64,000 bases of DNA from Puffinus mauretanicus (Eukaryota > Chordata > Aves > Procellariiformes > Procellariidae). This document shows, in pieces, positions 24,997-36,915 of the stretch (positions are counted from its first letter, which is position 1; each line of letters opens with the position of its first letter). Location: NCBI GenBank assembly GCA_023333565.1, contig JAJKFH010000295.1:352001-416000 (forward strand), written 5' to 3'. The translations under genes and the position numbers were made by a program. The notes under the pieces are model-generated. The model saw nothing but the letters and a program-made list of their open reading frames with translations, was not told the DNA's origin and searched no databases.

Positions 24997-27600
24997 CAGG
25001 CATTGTAAATGTTACTCTGGTGCACGCTGAGTGTCTGCTTGTTGTTACTGGCAAGGCTTAAAATACAAATCCCTCTTTTTTTTTCATAGAAATGGATACA
25101 TTTCTCTGGAACAGATTAATCAATGAAACAGGTATCAGGTAACTATGACAAAGACGGCAACTGGTTCAAATGCCTGCCTTTTTTATGGCTGTTTCTTCTT
25201 CTGACTAGCTTACCATCTCTGTTTTCAAAAATTTTTTAAATATATATTTATTCTCTCTCTTGTGCATTGTCATTGCAAGGCTTTTTTGCCTTTTTTTTTT
25301 TTTTCCTGCTGTTGTCTCCTTTTCTCTAATTTGTCTTGCATGCCCTTCTGTGATGTTTCCTGTTGACACTTCTTGATATTTTTTCTAACTCAGAATGTGG
25401 CTTTCTAGCAGACACAGAGGCCCCAGAGTGAATACCCTTCAGAGCCAATTCTGACTTGGACCTTGCACAACGCTATTAACTGGCTCTTACTCTAAGAAAG
25501 GTGGCTATAGCGGGATTGCCTGAGCCTGAAGACAGAAATGGTTGAGGAAAGCTTGCCAATATGTTTGCACTAAATTCAACCACTCTTAATTTCTACTCAA
25601 AAGAAGAATAAAAAAAAAAAAAAAGCCCAAAACATTTTAAATCACAAACTCGCAAGGGCTTTTCTGAGAACTTTGTTGTTTTATATTGCATTCATCTGCA
25701 CATTTAAGTTTATGCTTGTTGGCCACTTTAAAGTAAACATAGTTCAATGCCCTCAGAAACAGTTTTCTTCAGCCTACTAGAATTCCCTGGAAAAAAGCTT
25801 TATCTGCTGAACTGTTGGATATTTTTGTGTGTGTGTAATTTTTTTTCCTATCAGTTTGTTTTGTTTCCTTCTTCTTTTTTTTTTTTTTTAAGTTCAGTAC
25901 ATATAAAAGTTGGGAGCAGAAGCCTCCTTGGAACAAGATAGAATCATAAAAGACTTCAGGAATCTCATCACAAGCTAAACAGTACAAATTGCACATTCTT
26001 CATGGAAGTATTAGCTTTTAGTGCGTGCCTGGATCCAAGCATAATAGATTATCCCAAAGTGGGAAAGAATGAACAGTACAAAATTAGCAGAACTGGGAGC
26101 TCAGATCATTTGGTGGAGCAATATGATCTCTGTACTTTCAGGGTACTGAATCCTAAAGCCACTGGAAACAGTGTGTAAAATTATATCAGAGTAAGCAAGG
26201 AAGCATGTGTAGGCCTGGGAGAAAGGAAAAAAAGTTTGGAAAATACCTTTCCAGAGGAGAATAAGTACTGAAAATCAGTGAATGAGCTTGTGGGAAACAA
26301 ACTGCTATTCATGAAGAGTTTCTTGCTCTGAGGATAGAAATATGCTAAAAGATATGATAGACAGAAAACACCAGATAGATTTCAGTGGTAATTCTGGGGC
26401 CAAGTGCTGTTGGAGAATAATCTTGCACTCAGACAGAAATATAAAACTGCCCTGTGCACAGGATAGGTCGGTCTCCTGAGGTTTCCCTTCTTCTCAAGGA
26501 AACCTTGCCAGAACAAATCCTTTATGCCACCGGCTGATGGGTTTGGTCTAATCATGCTGGGAAGTAGCCCAGGAACACTGTACATTTAATGGAAGCTCAA
26601 AGATGGTGGTGAGCATACTCTGGCAAAACTACCCTGTACTTTCCAACTGCCTTCTTCAGGTCCTCAGGAATGGGACTGAAGCATTTTTGAGAACCAAATA
26701 CATAAAAAATATTGCTTAAGCTAAATACACCCTGGAGGAGCAAGTCGCTGAACAAAAGTCTAACAATATGGAGGATTACAATATATATAGGGATATAAGC
26801 TGCTGGAGATTGTATATAGTGGCTATTAATACATATCTTGGCTGCCCAGGCCTCATGTCTTCTGCCATCTTCACTGTGCTCCTATAATCTACTAACTACG
26901 CCATACCAAAGTTAGTGATCTCAGCACAGGAGTCATCAGCTTTAGGAGGCGTTTGGGATTTTTTTTCCCAATTTTTCTGCAGTGTTTTCTTCCATTAGAA
27001 AATAAGATAGCATTAAACTGTTTTAAAAACTCATTTTTTCCTAGCTGTATATATATATTCACAATACTTTATATTTTTAAAACCCATTTCCTCTTTGCTT
27101 AACTTCTTAAGATAAGTGAACTCTCCTGTATGTAAACTTCCTACCAGAATACTGACTACCTTTTAAGCAGTATATGATTTAGAAGGTAATGAAATATCAC
27201 TTTCTTTTTCTTTTTTTTTTTTTATAAATAGGCTTTAAAGTGCTTTTAGCTGCACTTTAGCTTTTAGATTAAGAGATAAAACTGATGAAAGGGACACAAC
27301 CTTCTGTCACAGGGCAGCATGGCATTTGGGAGGTGAGGTAGTTTAAAATACCATTTTTATCTTCATTTCTCTTCATTGAGATGACTGTATTTCTTTACTA
27401 CATCCCATAAGGTACTTTATCTTTGCCCATAAAGACATTTTCTTCCTTAAACACTGAATATTCTGCGGTATGAGACTGTGTGTGTGTGCATTTCTGCAAT
27501 GATATTGTGCATAACCAAATCACAGCTATGGACATGAAAACCAAACTGAGTCTTGATTTTAGGTGCTTTGGGGTGTCAAACTTTGGATACCTTTAAGAAA

Positions 27601-27637
27601 GCTGATTTTCAGAGACTAAGTGCTTAAAATTTCTCTC
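27601..27637. mobile_element. Possible DNA-transposon relic
   Basis: gctgattttcagagactaag followed by tgcttaaaatttctc resembles the arm of a palindromic sauropsid element of the type 'ctgattttcagaggtgctgagcac'. Only one arm is seen. Confidence 0.3.
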
Positions 27638-30600
27638 AAAACCGTGTCTTCTTAAAATTACACACCCAGGCTAATGGTCACTTCTGAAGTCTCCTTAGCG
27701 TACCCGCTCCTACCCCAGCAGATCAGCCCCCCGAACCAAGAGCCCTACGCTCAGGGATTTTTTGTGGCTGCTCTTATTAAACATGATTTGTTCACTGGGG
27801 CTCAGAGCAACGAAACCCAGTAAATAATACATTGAACAAACAGAGAAGATAACAAAAGGAAATAGTTAAGGTACTATAATAATTTTAGCCATTCTTTTTT
27901 CAGGTCACTATAATCTGCCCAAAGATAACTAATTGTTCAAAGTAAACATTCCACTCCGACCACAAAAGGAATCCATTACACAAACATATAATTCACAGTC
28001 ATTTTTAGTGGGTTGTAAACAGTTTGGAATGAGCATAAAATGGGACAAAAATCAAAGTGAGCATTTAGAAATGAAAAAGTGTTTGCTACAAAAGGTCAGT
28101 CCCTTTACTTGGCAAACTATGTAGAAAAGCCTGGGAAAATGTTGAACACACAAGCAGTAAGGGAATTTTAAAGCCAACAACCTCCCTGTTTCTTTAAACA
28201 GACATCGGAACCTATAACTGGATCCTGTCAAACAAACGACAGCAAAAAAACATAACAGCTGCTAAGAAGTAAAGTTGAAAGATAAAGTTTTCTAAGCTAA
28301 GAACCTTCTCAGAAGTGGACTAAAGGTCTTTCTTAAATCTTTAAGCAAGGTTATGGATCCCAGGGTGGCTTTTAGGCATTGAATCAAATATGTAATTTTG
28401 TGTATCATTCCTGTCAGAGCATCCTGTGCTCCAAGAAAAGCAACAGAAAACAATGTCTGCAATGTCCAGTTCAGAATGGAAACGGTACCTGTAATCATCA
28501 GCTTTGCTGCCTGCAGTGTCATTTTTCAAGTCATTTAGGCTGATTTGAGAACACTTACTTGGATTTGGGAATGGAGGGAGAAAATGAAGGACGTTTCAAA
28601 AGAGAGATGAAAGTTAAAATATATTTCCCTGGAGCATTAGTACCGTATTTCTTTGCAAAACCTAAACTACACTGGATACCCTCGACAGGTTTAGGATACT
28701 GACTGCTCGGGTGTTCATTTACTCTGTCATTAGACACACAGACAAATGATCATCCCTGGAAAAGAGTTTAGTATCAGACTGTTTTCACACGATAAGACTT
28801 TACTATGAGAAGTACTAGATGGCATTTTGTTTAGGTATAATGCAGACTGATATTTTTATTTTTTTAATGCGTTCTACTCATGCCTTTCACATATTTAAAA
28901 AAAAAAAAAGTAAAAAACCAGCCAGCACTTTTAAAGGGTCATGGATAACAAAATAAATAGGTGACTCAAGAAATGACTGGAAATAATATCTGGCCTAGAA
29001 ACACCAAAAATCTTGCAATGGGCCCCACCCTTGGCAGGAGTGCACAGCATGTGAGTTATAGTACACTGGGAGGATTGTCCCAGGCTTTCCTTGCTGCACT
29101 GCCCAGCTCAGGGTCGGGGCTACCTATCAGTCACTTTCTGGGAAGAAGGAAAAGCGTGGAATACAGATTGAAAAAGGCAAGTCAACAGATAGCCCCAGAA
29201 AAGCCTGAGGTACATCCAAGGTAGGTGTTGATGGCAAAGTAAAAGACTACACAGAAAAAACAAGGGGTACATGGTTCCATAAAAAAGTTTCCCTCCAAGT
29301 CCCTGAGAAAGTAAAAAGTTAAATGTTAGAAATCTTTGAGTAGCTGCTGTATTTCTTCAGTCTGATCATTGCAGGGTTCAGAATTATTCTCTTATCTTCA
29401 CCAGGCCACATCATATACATGGGATTTTTTTCTATTTAGGTTATTGCATTAGATACCAAGGGTGCAACGCTCTTTGCCTAGATACTATTGACTTCAGTGG
29501 CACAGGTCTGCATAGCTAAGTACTAGGGACAAGAAGTTCATCAAAAATTGTGAATGAATAAATAATACAGGAAGAATGAAGAAAAAACCTTGCTTCAAAA
29601 AAAAAAAAAAAGAATTAATGTGATAATTGCTTTGCAAGTTTACAAGCATGGGCACATTTTTATTGACTCTCTTTACTAAACTCCACTACCATCTCTGCAA
29701 GATGGCTGAGTAAATGTAGAAATACCTTCTGCTTCCCAGTCCTATTTCAATAACTACAAATAGCAACAGAGGCTGGAAAAATGGAATTCTTTGAATTCAC
29801 TTCTTGAACAAGTGCATCCTTGTCAGATAGATAAATATGCATTATGGTGTGAGAATATTTAGACAAAACCTTATAAAGCACCTCTGTCCTGAAATGGTAA
29901 ATAAGCAAACAGTAGCCTAGGGGATAAATAACCAAAATCTGATCTAAGTTGCAGCAAAATAATTTCAGAATAATTCCTTTGATTTCAATGTAGATAATCA
30001 TTTAAAAATAGTGCAACTAAACAGGAAATCTTGCCAACAGTTAATGACACCCTCTACATTTTTAATCTGTGGGAGAATATTACTACAGTTGGCTATTGCA
30101 TGTAACCTCATCTACACAGGTAAATGTACTAATTAATATGGTTTATTCAGGTCACTGCTAGACTTTCTTTTTGTGCACAGAAATAATGTTTTAAAAATGA
30201 TTTAAAAAACCAAATAGAAAATCAATAGGTAAATAATAATAAAGTCCATGAACTGATAAATAAGAACACAACCGTTCAGCAAAGTATGAATGTTTTGTAT
30301 GTAACATTTCGAGTTAGTCTCCTAAGGTCTTTTCTCCTAATAATCCTTTATCTTAAATGAAGCACGCAAGTAACATTTTTGGTACAGTTACAGTATGTAG
30401 ATGATATATTTTCTAAATAGGAAAAAAAGCTTTTCTACAACAGCCAATATGCCAGCTGTACTGAGTATCTAGGCCATCTTACTAAGACTATGAAAGTAAA
30501 CATACAGTTTTCATTAAATGTGCCTTTCCCATAATTGGTACATAAGTATTTCCCATGACTCTGCAGTTGAGTATCTTGGCTGGAGGCATATCTGGCCATT

Positions 30601-32462
30601 AAGAGGAGGGCTTCAGATCTGTTGAGTCTCAGCCATGCCGGGAGACTTGGCACCTCCACATACTGCTTCCTAATACCAACCCCAGTATAAAATGTCATCA
30701 GAAGCTTGCATAAACATTGGACTTAGCTTCACATAAATTACTGCTGTCCTGAGATAGTTTATGCCAGAACTTAGTAAAAACAACACTTTGAGTAAATAGA
30801 ATGTGAGTAAATGCAAGCATCTTAATCCAAGAAAATGATAATAGAAAAAACTGTATATCAAATATAAACTCATAAATACAGTGATAAAATGAAATTTTTT
30901 ATCTCATGCCATATGATTAGCTTTTATTTACATATTAGACTAACTAAAATGCGTAGACTTCTCTAAGTCACAGCAAGTTTGAAGAAAACACAAGAACAAT
31001 AATGCAATGCTCGGAAGGGTGAACTCCTCTGAAGAAACAGTGATATTTTCATTTTCTTCCGTGAACTTTTCTCTGATAATCACAGAGACAATAAACATCT
31101 AATTAGGTTTCTTGGATTTTTCTATTACAGTTCAGTAATGCAGAGACCTCTGGCCTCACTTCTCCTGGAGGAGTGGTCAGATGCCACAAAACATCTATGA
31201 AATATCTGGTGCATCTTTTGGAGAACCTGTGCTAAGATCGTAACTGAACAGTCAATTAGACATGTTCTGCATGGTGTGGCATTTTTATAATCTTATCTCT
31301 GCCTTTCCTTTTCACATTCTGAATTTCTCCTCACAATTCCTCCTCTATTAATAGTCACTTCACACATTTCTCCCCTTTCTTTGTCTCTTTCTTTATCCAG
31401 CCTCCAGCCTTCCTCCAAAAAACCAATGCTACTATCTCCCCCTACCGAACAATCTCCAGTTTGTTAGTCTTTGACTTCCTGCCAATCATTCTGGGAATAA
31501 TAATATCCCAGTGCTCTCTTTGCTGTATAATTAAAGCATGAATTTCCCAGAGTTTGAAACTCCAGGGTAGTTTTATTGCACCTTTCACTATAAAACCAGG
31601 TAACAATAATGGAATTAAAATAGCTTTTTCCTTTGTGGTTAACGGTCTAAGTATCTTTTTATATTTCATTGGTTCTCTTGTTCTGAGACTCCAGTATATG
31701 GCAGTGACAATGGGTTCACCCAGCTTTATTCTGAAAATAAATTTTCTATCTTTTGCAAGATATATGTTTCCCCAGATCCCTGGAACAAGTTGTAAACTTG
31801 TAACAGATGGTGATGAAGCCTCACATTTTTATACAATACATTTTAAGATTCTGCATCTACCGCATGTACCTTCCAAAGAAAATGACCTTCAATGAGAGAA
31901 GATACACTCTGAAGAAAGGAAGGCAGGCAATGGTGTTAAGCACATCTTTTTATACCATGAAAATCCTTCTTATTAAATTAATCAAAACTTTTAATGAGGA
32001 TGAATACTCATTCCAATATTCTTACAGTACTATGGCTTTTTAAAATAACTGTAAAAATTAGACACCTGCACACATTAAAAAAAAAATATGGTTACACTAG
32101 AATAACATGTATTTTGCTTGAATACAATTCAGGACTTAGGAAAAAGTATTGGCATCACGCTCACCAGAGACTTCAGAATGAAAGTTACTGACATTTTATT
32201 GATGTTTAGCATTTGCTTACCCAGAGAAAGACTAAAACAACAACATGTCAAACAAAATATAAGGAATAATCAGCATGAATGGGTTCTATTAGTGTCTTAC
32301 CATATAAAGAAAATGAAGATACAGAATGTGATATAGTTCAGTTCATAACTATATTATAAATTGAACTGCCTGCCTACCCTGGCAATTCAAGCAGAGTTAC
32401 AAGGGTAAAGTTTTGATTACTAATAGAGAAAAAAAAAAAATGTTAAATATTAAGGTACTCAC

Positions 32463-32561
32463 CTCTTCTTTCAACAGCTTTTATACACAGTCTTACAAAC
32501 TGGGGGACTGTAGATTTCTCATGCTCACAAACCAAGTGCAAATGGGAGCCAAAAATTTGAT
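32463..32561 (-). CDS. ARHGAP15: ARHGAP15 internal exon, start of the RhoGAP domain
   Basis: Internal coding exon of 99 nt on the minus strand. The first two bases (AT) complete an Asp codon begun in the previous exon. Then 32 codons read QIFGSHLHLVCEHEKSTVP, then QFVRLCIKAVERR, and a final G starts the next Gly codon. This is the first part of a RhoGAP domain, where members of this family show the pattern FG..L...C.....VP.FV..CI..VE..G. RhoGAP proteins speed GTP hydrolysis by Rho-family GTPases; ARHGAP15 is known as a Rac-directed GAP with an N-terminal PH domain, expressed mainly in leukocytes. The acceptor has a long pyrimidine tract ending in tag and the donor is AAGAG followed by gtgagt. 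The wording (SHLH, AVE.RG) fits ARHGAP15 better than its paralogue ARHGAP12 as I recall them. No frameshift or stop is present. Confidence 0.93.
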
Positions 32562-35500
32562 CTACATTTGGAAAAAAAGAGGAAAATACATTAAGGCATA
32601 TTATTAGTCGTGGGATTTTTCTCTCTTCTGAGCTTGCATATTAATTAAAAACTCAACTACCGAAGATGAATAGACAAAGTTGGAAACAAATCCTTTTTGA
32701 GTCCTAGTGGTCATTAGCTTCTGCCACAAAACCAAATCTCTTAATATCTGCTGCCCGTAGCACTTAGATACTTCCCCCTGGGTTCAAGTTTCAATTGCCA
32801 TTTATACCTTGACCTTGCCCTTTCTAAGGCTTGGAGATCTCTGAAATTTGCTTGGACCTGCTGTAAAAAGTGAAAGCAATTCTAGAGATACAGCTCCATA
32901 TCTTGTTGAATCCAAAATCCTGCATGATATTAACTGATGGTCTAACCTTGAAACTCATATTGTCTGGTAGCCTGTTTCTTCCACGCATACTGGGTTTCAC
33001 TCTTGTCAGAAAGCATTATAAGGGTGCAAGGGCTTCTTTACTTTGCATCACTGGGACTTAGTACAAATCTCATCTTTACAGGAAGCATTTAACCAGATAA
33101 TGCTACTTTTTGGGGTTTATGATTTCAAAGTTTTGATCAACTTTGAATGTTGCTCTTAAAACATATTTGTATAACCAGGTTAAACTCCTCAGATTACTAA
33201 GTAGCTTCCTCCACCTCCTTTCCACTCTATGTGTTTAAGAAATTATGAAAAGAGCAATCAGTAATGGGGATGTTGTCAGCTAGAATCAAAATGAATCAAA
33301 CAGATGAGAGAACCTACTCAATAGGAGCCGGTTAAATGCTCAAACAGTAGGAGTTTACTATCATCATTTATCCAAAGGGACAGTCTCTATATAGCATTTC
33401 AACAGAGAACTACCTTTTGGAAATTGGTGTAGAGGCTTTGAAAATTTTTGTGTAGGTAGCTGATGGGTGCTAGCACAAACCTGGGCCCTGCACGGTAAAC
33501 CCAACAAGTACGCTCCTTAACAGAACAGCAGGAGCTCCTGCTGTCCTTTATGGTTCCCATGGCACGGGACATTTCCTCTATAGTCATTCCCACCATCTTC
33601 CACCACAACCGGTTTGAGCGCTTCTTTCTCCAAGCAGCACACCTTTTTCTCACTAACAGGCCAAAAGCTATTTGTTTATTTTCTGCTTCGCAAGGAGCTA
33701 TACTTTCCTATCGTTAATCACTACTATTTTTTACTAAGCTTAGATTTCAAGAACAACTCGATTGCCTTTTCTTTCCTAATACCCCAGAGTAGGGAACAAT
33801 CAGGGAAACAAGGTGGGGTGCATGGGCTGGTTTGGACTTCTTGGTATGTATCGGGGAAGTTTATTCCAGCACCTCCCAACGCGTGTGATCTGCATTCTGG
33901 TAGAGTACATCAAAGCCTCAATTTAAGTTAGTCGGAGTTTTGGCTGCAGAAGGGATGGAGGGCTGGGTTCACAGAACTACGCTGAAGAAGGTTGTATGCA
34001 TGTGTGGCGTTAAGCATTAGCGAACAGTCTGTTACATGTTTTGGGGTTATGTTTCTGACAAAGCACAGTCTGGTTACATTTTCTTCATAAAACATTTATA
34101 GCTGCCTTCAGTGGTAATTATATATACAGAGATTTATGATTAAAATGTACTAGCACTTCCTCTTTTGACATCTTAATTGTTTTTTAAAATTTTAGCAAAG
34201 ACCTGTCAAATTCTTTGCATAATATGGAATGGTCTCCAATGTAAATTATGTTAAAAAGAAGTAAAAATATATCTTATTTGTTGGACAAAGACACTTGCAA
34301 ACAATTTCAGAAGCAAAACAGGCAAAAAAATGCACTGTGTTTAGATGGCAATACATGACGAACTGAATCAAAATTAATGCACGGCTGTTCAGCAGCTTCT
34401 CTTCTCTGTTATAACCACTTTATAACCAACTTCCAGGATTATTTTGCAGTTACTCTTTCAATCCCTAGTATGAATGCAGAATACTTGGTATTCCTGGGAG
34501 GAAATTTTGAAACTTCTGGAAACTGTTTTGCAATTCTCACCTAGTCCGTTACTTCTTTTCTGAGTGCAGATTCTGTATCTTCAGCAAAATGTTTAACCTC
34601 ATTTTAAATACCTTTCAGTATATGGATATAGTCACATTCTGTAACCTGCAGTTAAGCTTCTTTAGAAAATAGCCTCTCAGGATTTTTGTCTTGAACGAAA
34701 GGGGCAGCAAATCAGCATTAATAGTTGCTAGGCATCAAAAGAGACTATGGTAAAACGACGACACAGAACTGCTTTGGATTTTTTTTCCCCTTCTAGAAAT
34801 TCATGAGTATTTATAAGTACATGATCTCATGAATCATCCAAATACTCTGAATTCTGGGTACTCCTGAACCGCAAACTCCGTGACTCTCTCTAGTCAATTG
34901 ATTTTTTGCTGGATCTGTTTCTGTACATAAACATGGGAATGGCAGTAGTTACACTGCCATATTTACACTCTTAGAGGTCAGAGGGATAGTTGAGGAAAAC
35001 TCAGTTAAGATTTGTTTGTGCAGTATTTTGAAAACAAGGAATTATAGGAATGGCAAATTACTAACTTTTGCAAACTAGATTGATGTGTAACTAAGATTAA
35101 AATATTATTTTCTTATTCTTTTATGGGTGTGTATATACATTGTAAAACTAGTTTAAGGGGAAAATATCCAGGACATTTTTCAAAAAATAAGAACTGTTCC
35201 CAAAGGGATAAAAGAAGCAAAAAAACCTTTGTTTGATTTATTTGTGATAAGGTCCTTCAAAACTTCATTTTTTATGACTTGAAAAAAAAAGATGTACACA
35301 ACACTCCTAACCTCCTGTTATGACAGTTTATGTTTCCTATCCAGCTTATTTAACTGAAATGCCTGGGAAATAGACACAATTACCACCTTATGGAATGCTA
35401 CTTAATTTTAAATGCTCCCCTCTGAATAGAAATCCACTTTATCTTCTCAGAGTTATTCCAGTTTCTCAGGAATTATTTCCTCTATAGGCTCCTGAAATGC

Positions 35501-36836
35501 TCTTGTTTCATCATTTAAAAATTTAAACTAACAATTGTTCAGAAATATCTTTTATTAGAACAAAGGCAATTCCCATACAGTGGATTCTGTTCACAAGAGC
35601 TTGTACAAAGGAGCTGCATACTATGCCCATATACAGCTTTAATCATTCACTCTTTCAGCTGTTATCAATTTAAAACCAATGAAACTCCCACACTGAGTCC
35701 ATTTGAGCAGTCAATTTTAATATCTTGGGGCATCTGTAGTTATTCTGAATTGGCTGCAAAAGCAGAACTAACAAGTTAAGCTCTAACCATAAGTCTACAT
35801 CAGGCTGGTAAACCATACATCAAACACAGACAGTTAGTCAATACTGTAGTATGAAAAACCAACAAGCATTTTTAAGAAGAGCAATATATTCATAATATGT
35901 TTGGTGGTATGGTTTACATTACACATCCCTGATATCTGCGCATTAAACTTTCTATTTAAGATGGTGGGGTGTGTGACAGCTTTGCACATGGATATAAAAT
36001 GAGACACCAGAAGAGGAGGGAATGGACATTTGCAAGTTGTGTAATATAAAATGATGAATACAGCTGCAATGAATTGCTCGTTCTGGTGAGCTTCAAGTTT
36101 TCCCTGAGCTTGACAGAGCTACTTTTTTTGAGCAGCTCTCGCAGGCTGCAGCAAAGCCACTAATTCTGAGCTGCAGAAATCTAGTCTATGGGAGACAATA
36201 CTTCTGGAAAAGAAACAATTAAAACAAAATCACTGAAGCCACATCCTCACTAAGAATGTCATTGTTTAACTGTTTTTGGTGTACATGGATGAGATGTGGC
36301 CACACTTGGAAAGAACTCATACTTCAGTGTTTTTTATTAAAAAAACAGGGAAGGGCATGGCTAATATTCCCATTTCTCGGGGAGAAGCTCAAATTCTAAC
36401 ATGAGAGGAGAAGGTATAATGGTGTAACGCCCAAGTTTTTAGAAACGTGAATTATACCTGTGTAATTCAGTGCCTTCCAGGAGCAGAGTTAACTCTGCTA
36501 CATCTGGATTTGAACTGCTGGACTACCAGAGCCTTGCATCAACATCCAAGTTGTTTGTTTTCTTTGTATCTGTTTGAATGTTGGGAGGGAAAAGGGGGAA
36601 AGAGAACAAAAAGGCAAAATAAAAGAGGAATGTATAGAGAGAGGGACAGAACAGTAGACACCATAGCCGTGAATTTTTTGGAGGGGGAAGGGATGTGGTT
36701 GGAAAGGGCCATATTCTGAAAGGTGACTTCTTCTAGCTGCTCAATCTGTAGAGTCAGACATATTAAGTCAGACATTAAAATGATGCTGATCCCAGACTGG
36801 GCTCCAAATAATGCCACGAGGCTTTTACAATAAGTG

Positions 36837-36915
36837 GGCCAGGTCCTCAGCTGACTGAAGTCAGCGAGGTTGTCAATGGAGCTCCCCTGATTTATGCTAG
36901 CTGGGAATCTTGCCA
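36837..36915. mobile_element. Palindromic MITE-like DNA-transposon relic
   Basis: About 79 bp. The left end reads GGCCAGGTCCTCAGCTGAC and the right end, on the minus strand, reads GGCAAGATTCCCAGCTAGC, with 13 of 19 positions identical. The centre contains gttgtcaatggagctcccct, resembling the 'tcaatggagctac..gatttac' core of a common sauropsid palindromic element whose arms end in CAGCTGAGGA-type sequence. Non-coding. The family assignment rests on remembered consensus patterns. Confidence 0.6.

Larger units (their letters stand above)
10281..32462 (-). other. ARHGAP15: ARHGAP15 intron between the two RhoGAP exons
   Basis: A 22.2 kb phase-1 intron bounded by gtgagt at its 5' end (32462 downward) and tttctctttcag at its 3' end (10281 upward). 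It holds a LINE fossil at about 15.5-16.3 kb, palindromic DNA-transposon relics near 23.1 and 24.9 kb, a possible relic at 27.6 kb, short simple repeats, and the candidate terminal exon at 21950-22194. In 10.3-15.5 kb, 16.3-21.9 kb and 25.0-32.4 kb I see only AT-rich unique intron with short homopolymers. Open frames there, including one of 157 codons at 14347-14820 and one of 134 codons at 19978-20382, show no recognisable domain. Confidence 0.9.

Noticed and set aside
25921..25990. gatagaatcataaaagactt resembling the reverse of a bird CR1 3' end
   Set aside because: Similarity stops after a few bases and the required following consensus is absent.
28555..28737. Minus-strand frame preceded by an acceptor-like site and followed by gtaagtg
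   Set aside because: Joining it after the exon at 32463-32561 would create a TAA at the junction, and the donor cuts after CCAA, which is unusual.
33399..33653. Minus-strand frame of 84 codons in a GC-richer patch ending near a weak donor (AAAAG, gtagtt)
   Set aside because: Does not match ARHGAP15 or any family I know; the donor is poor and the frame does not fit the phase of the next exon.
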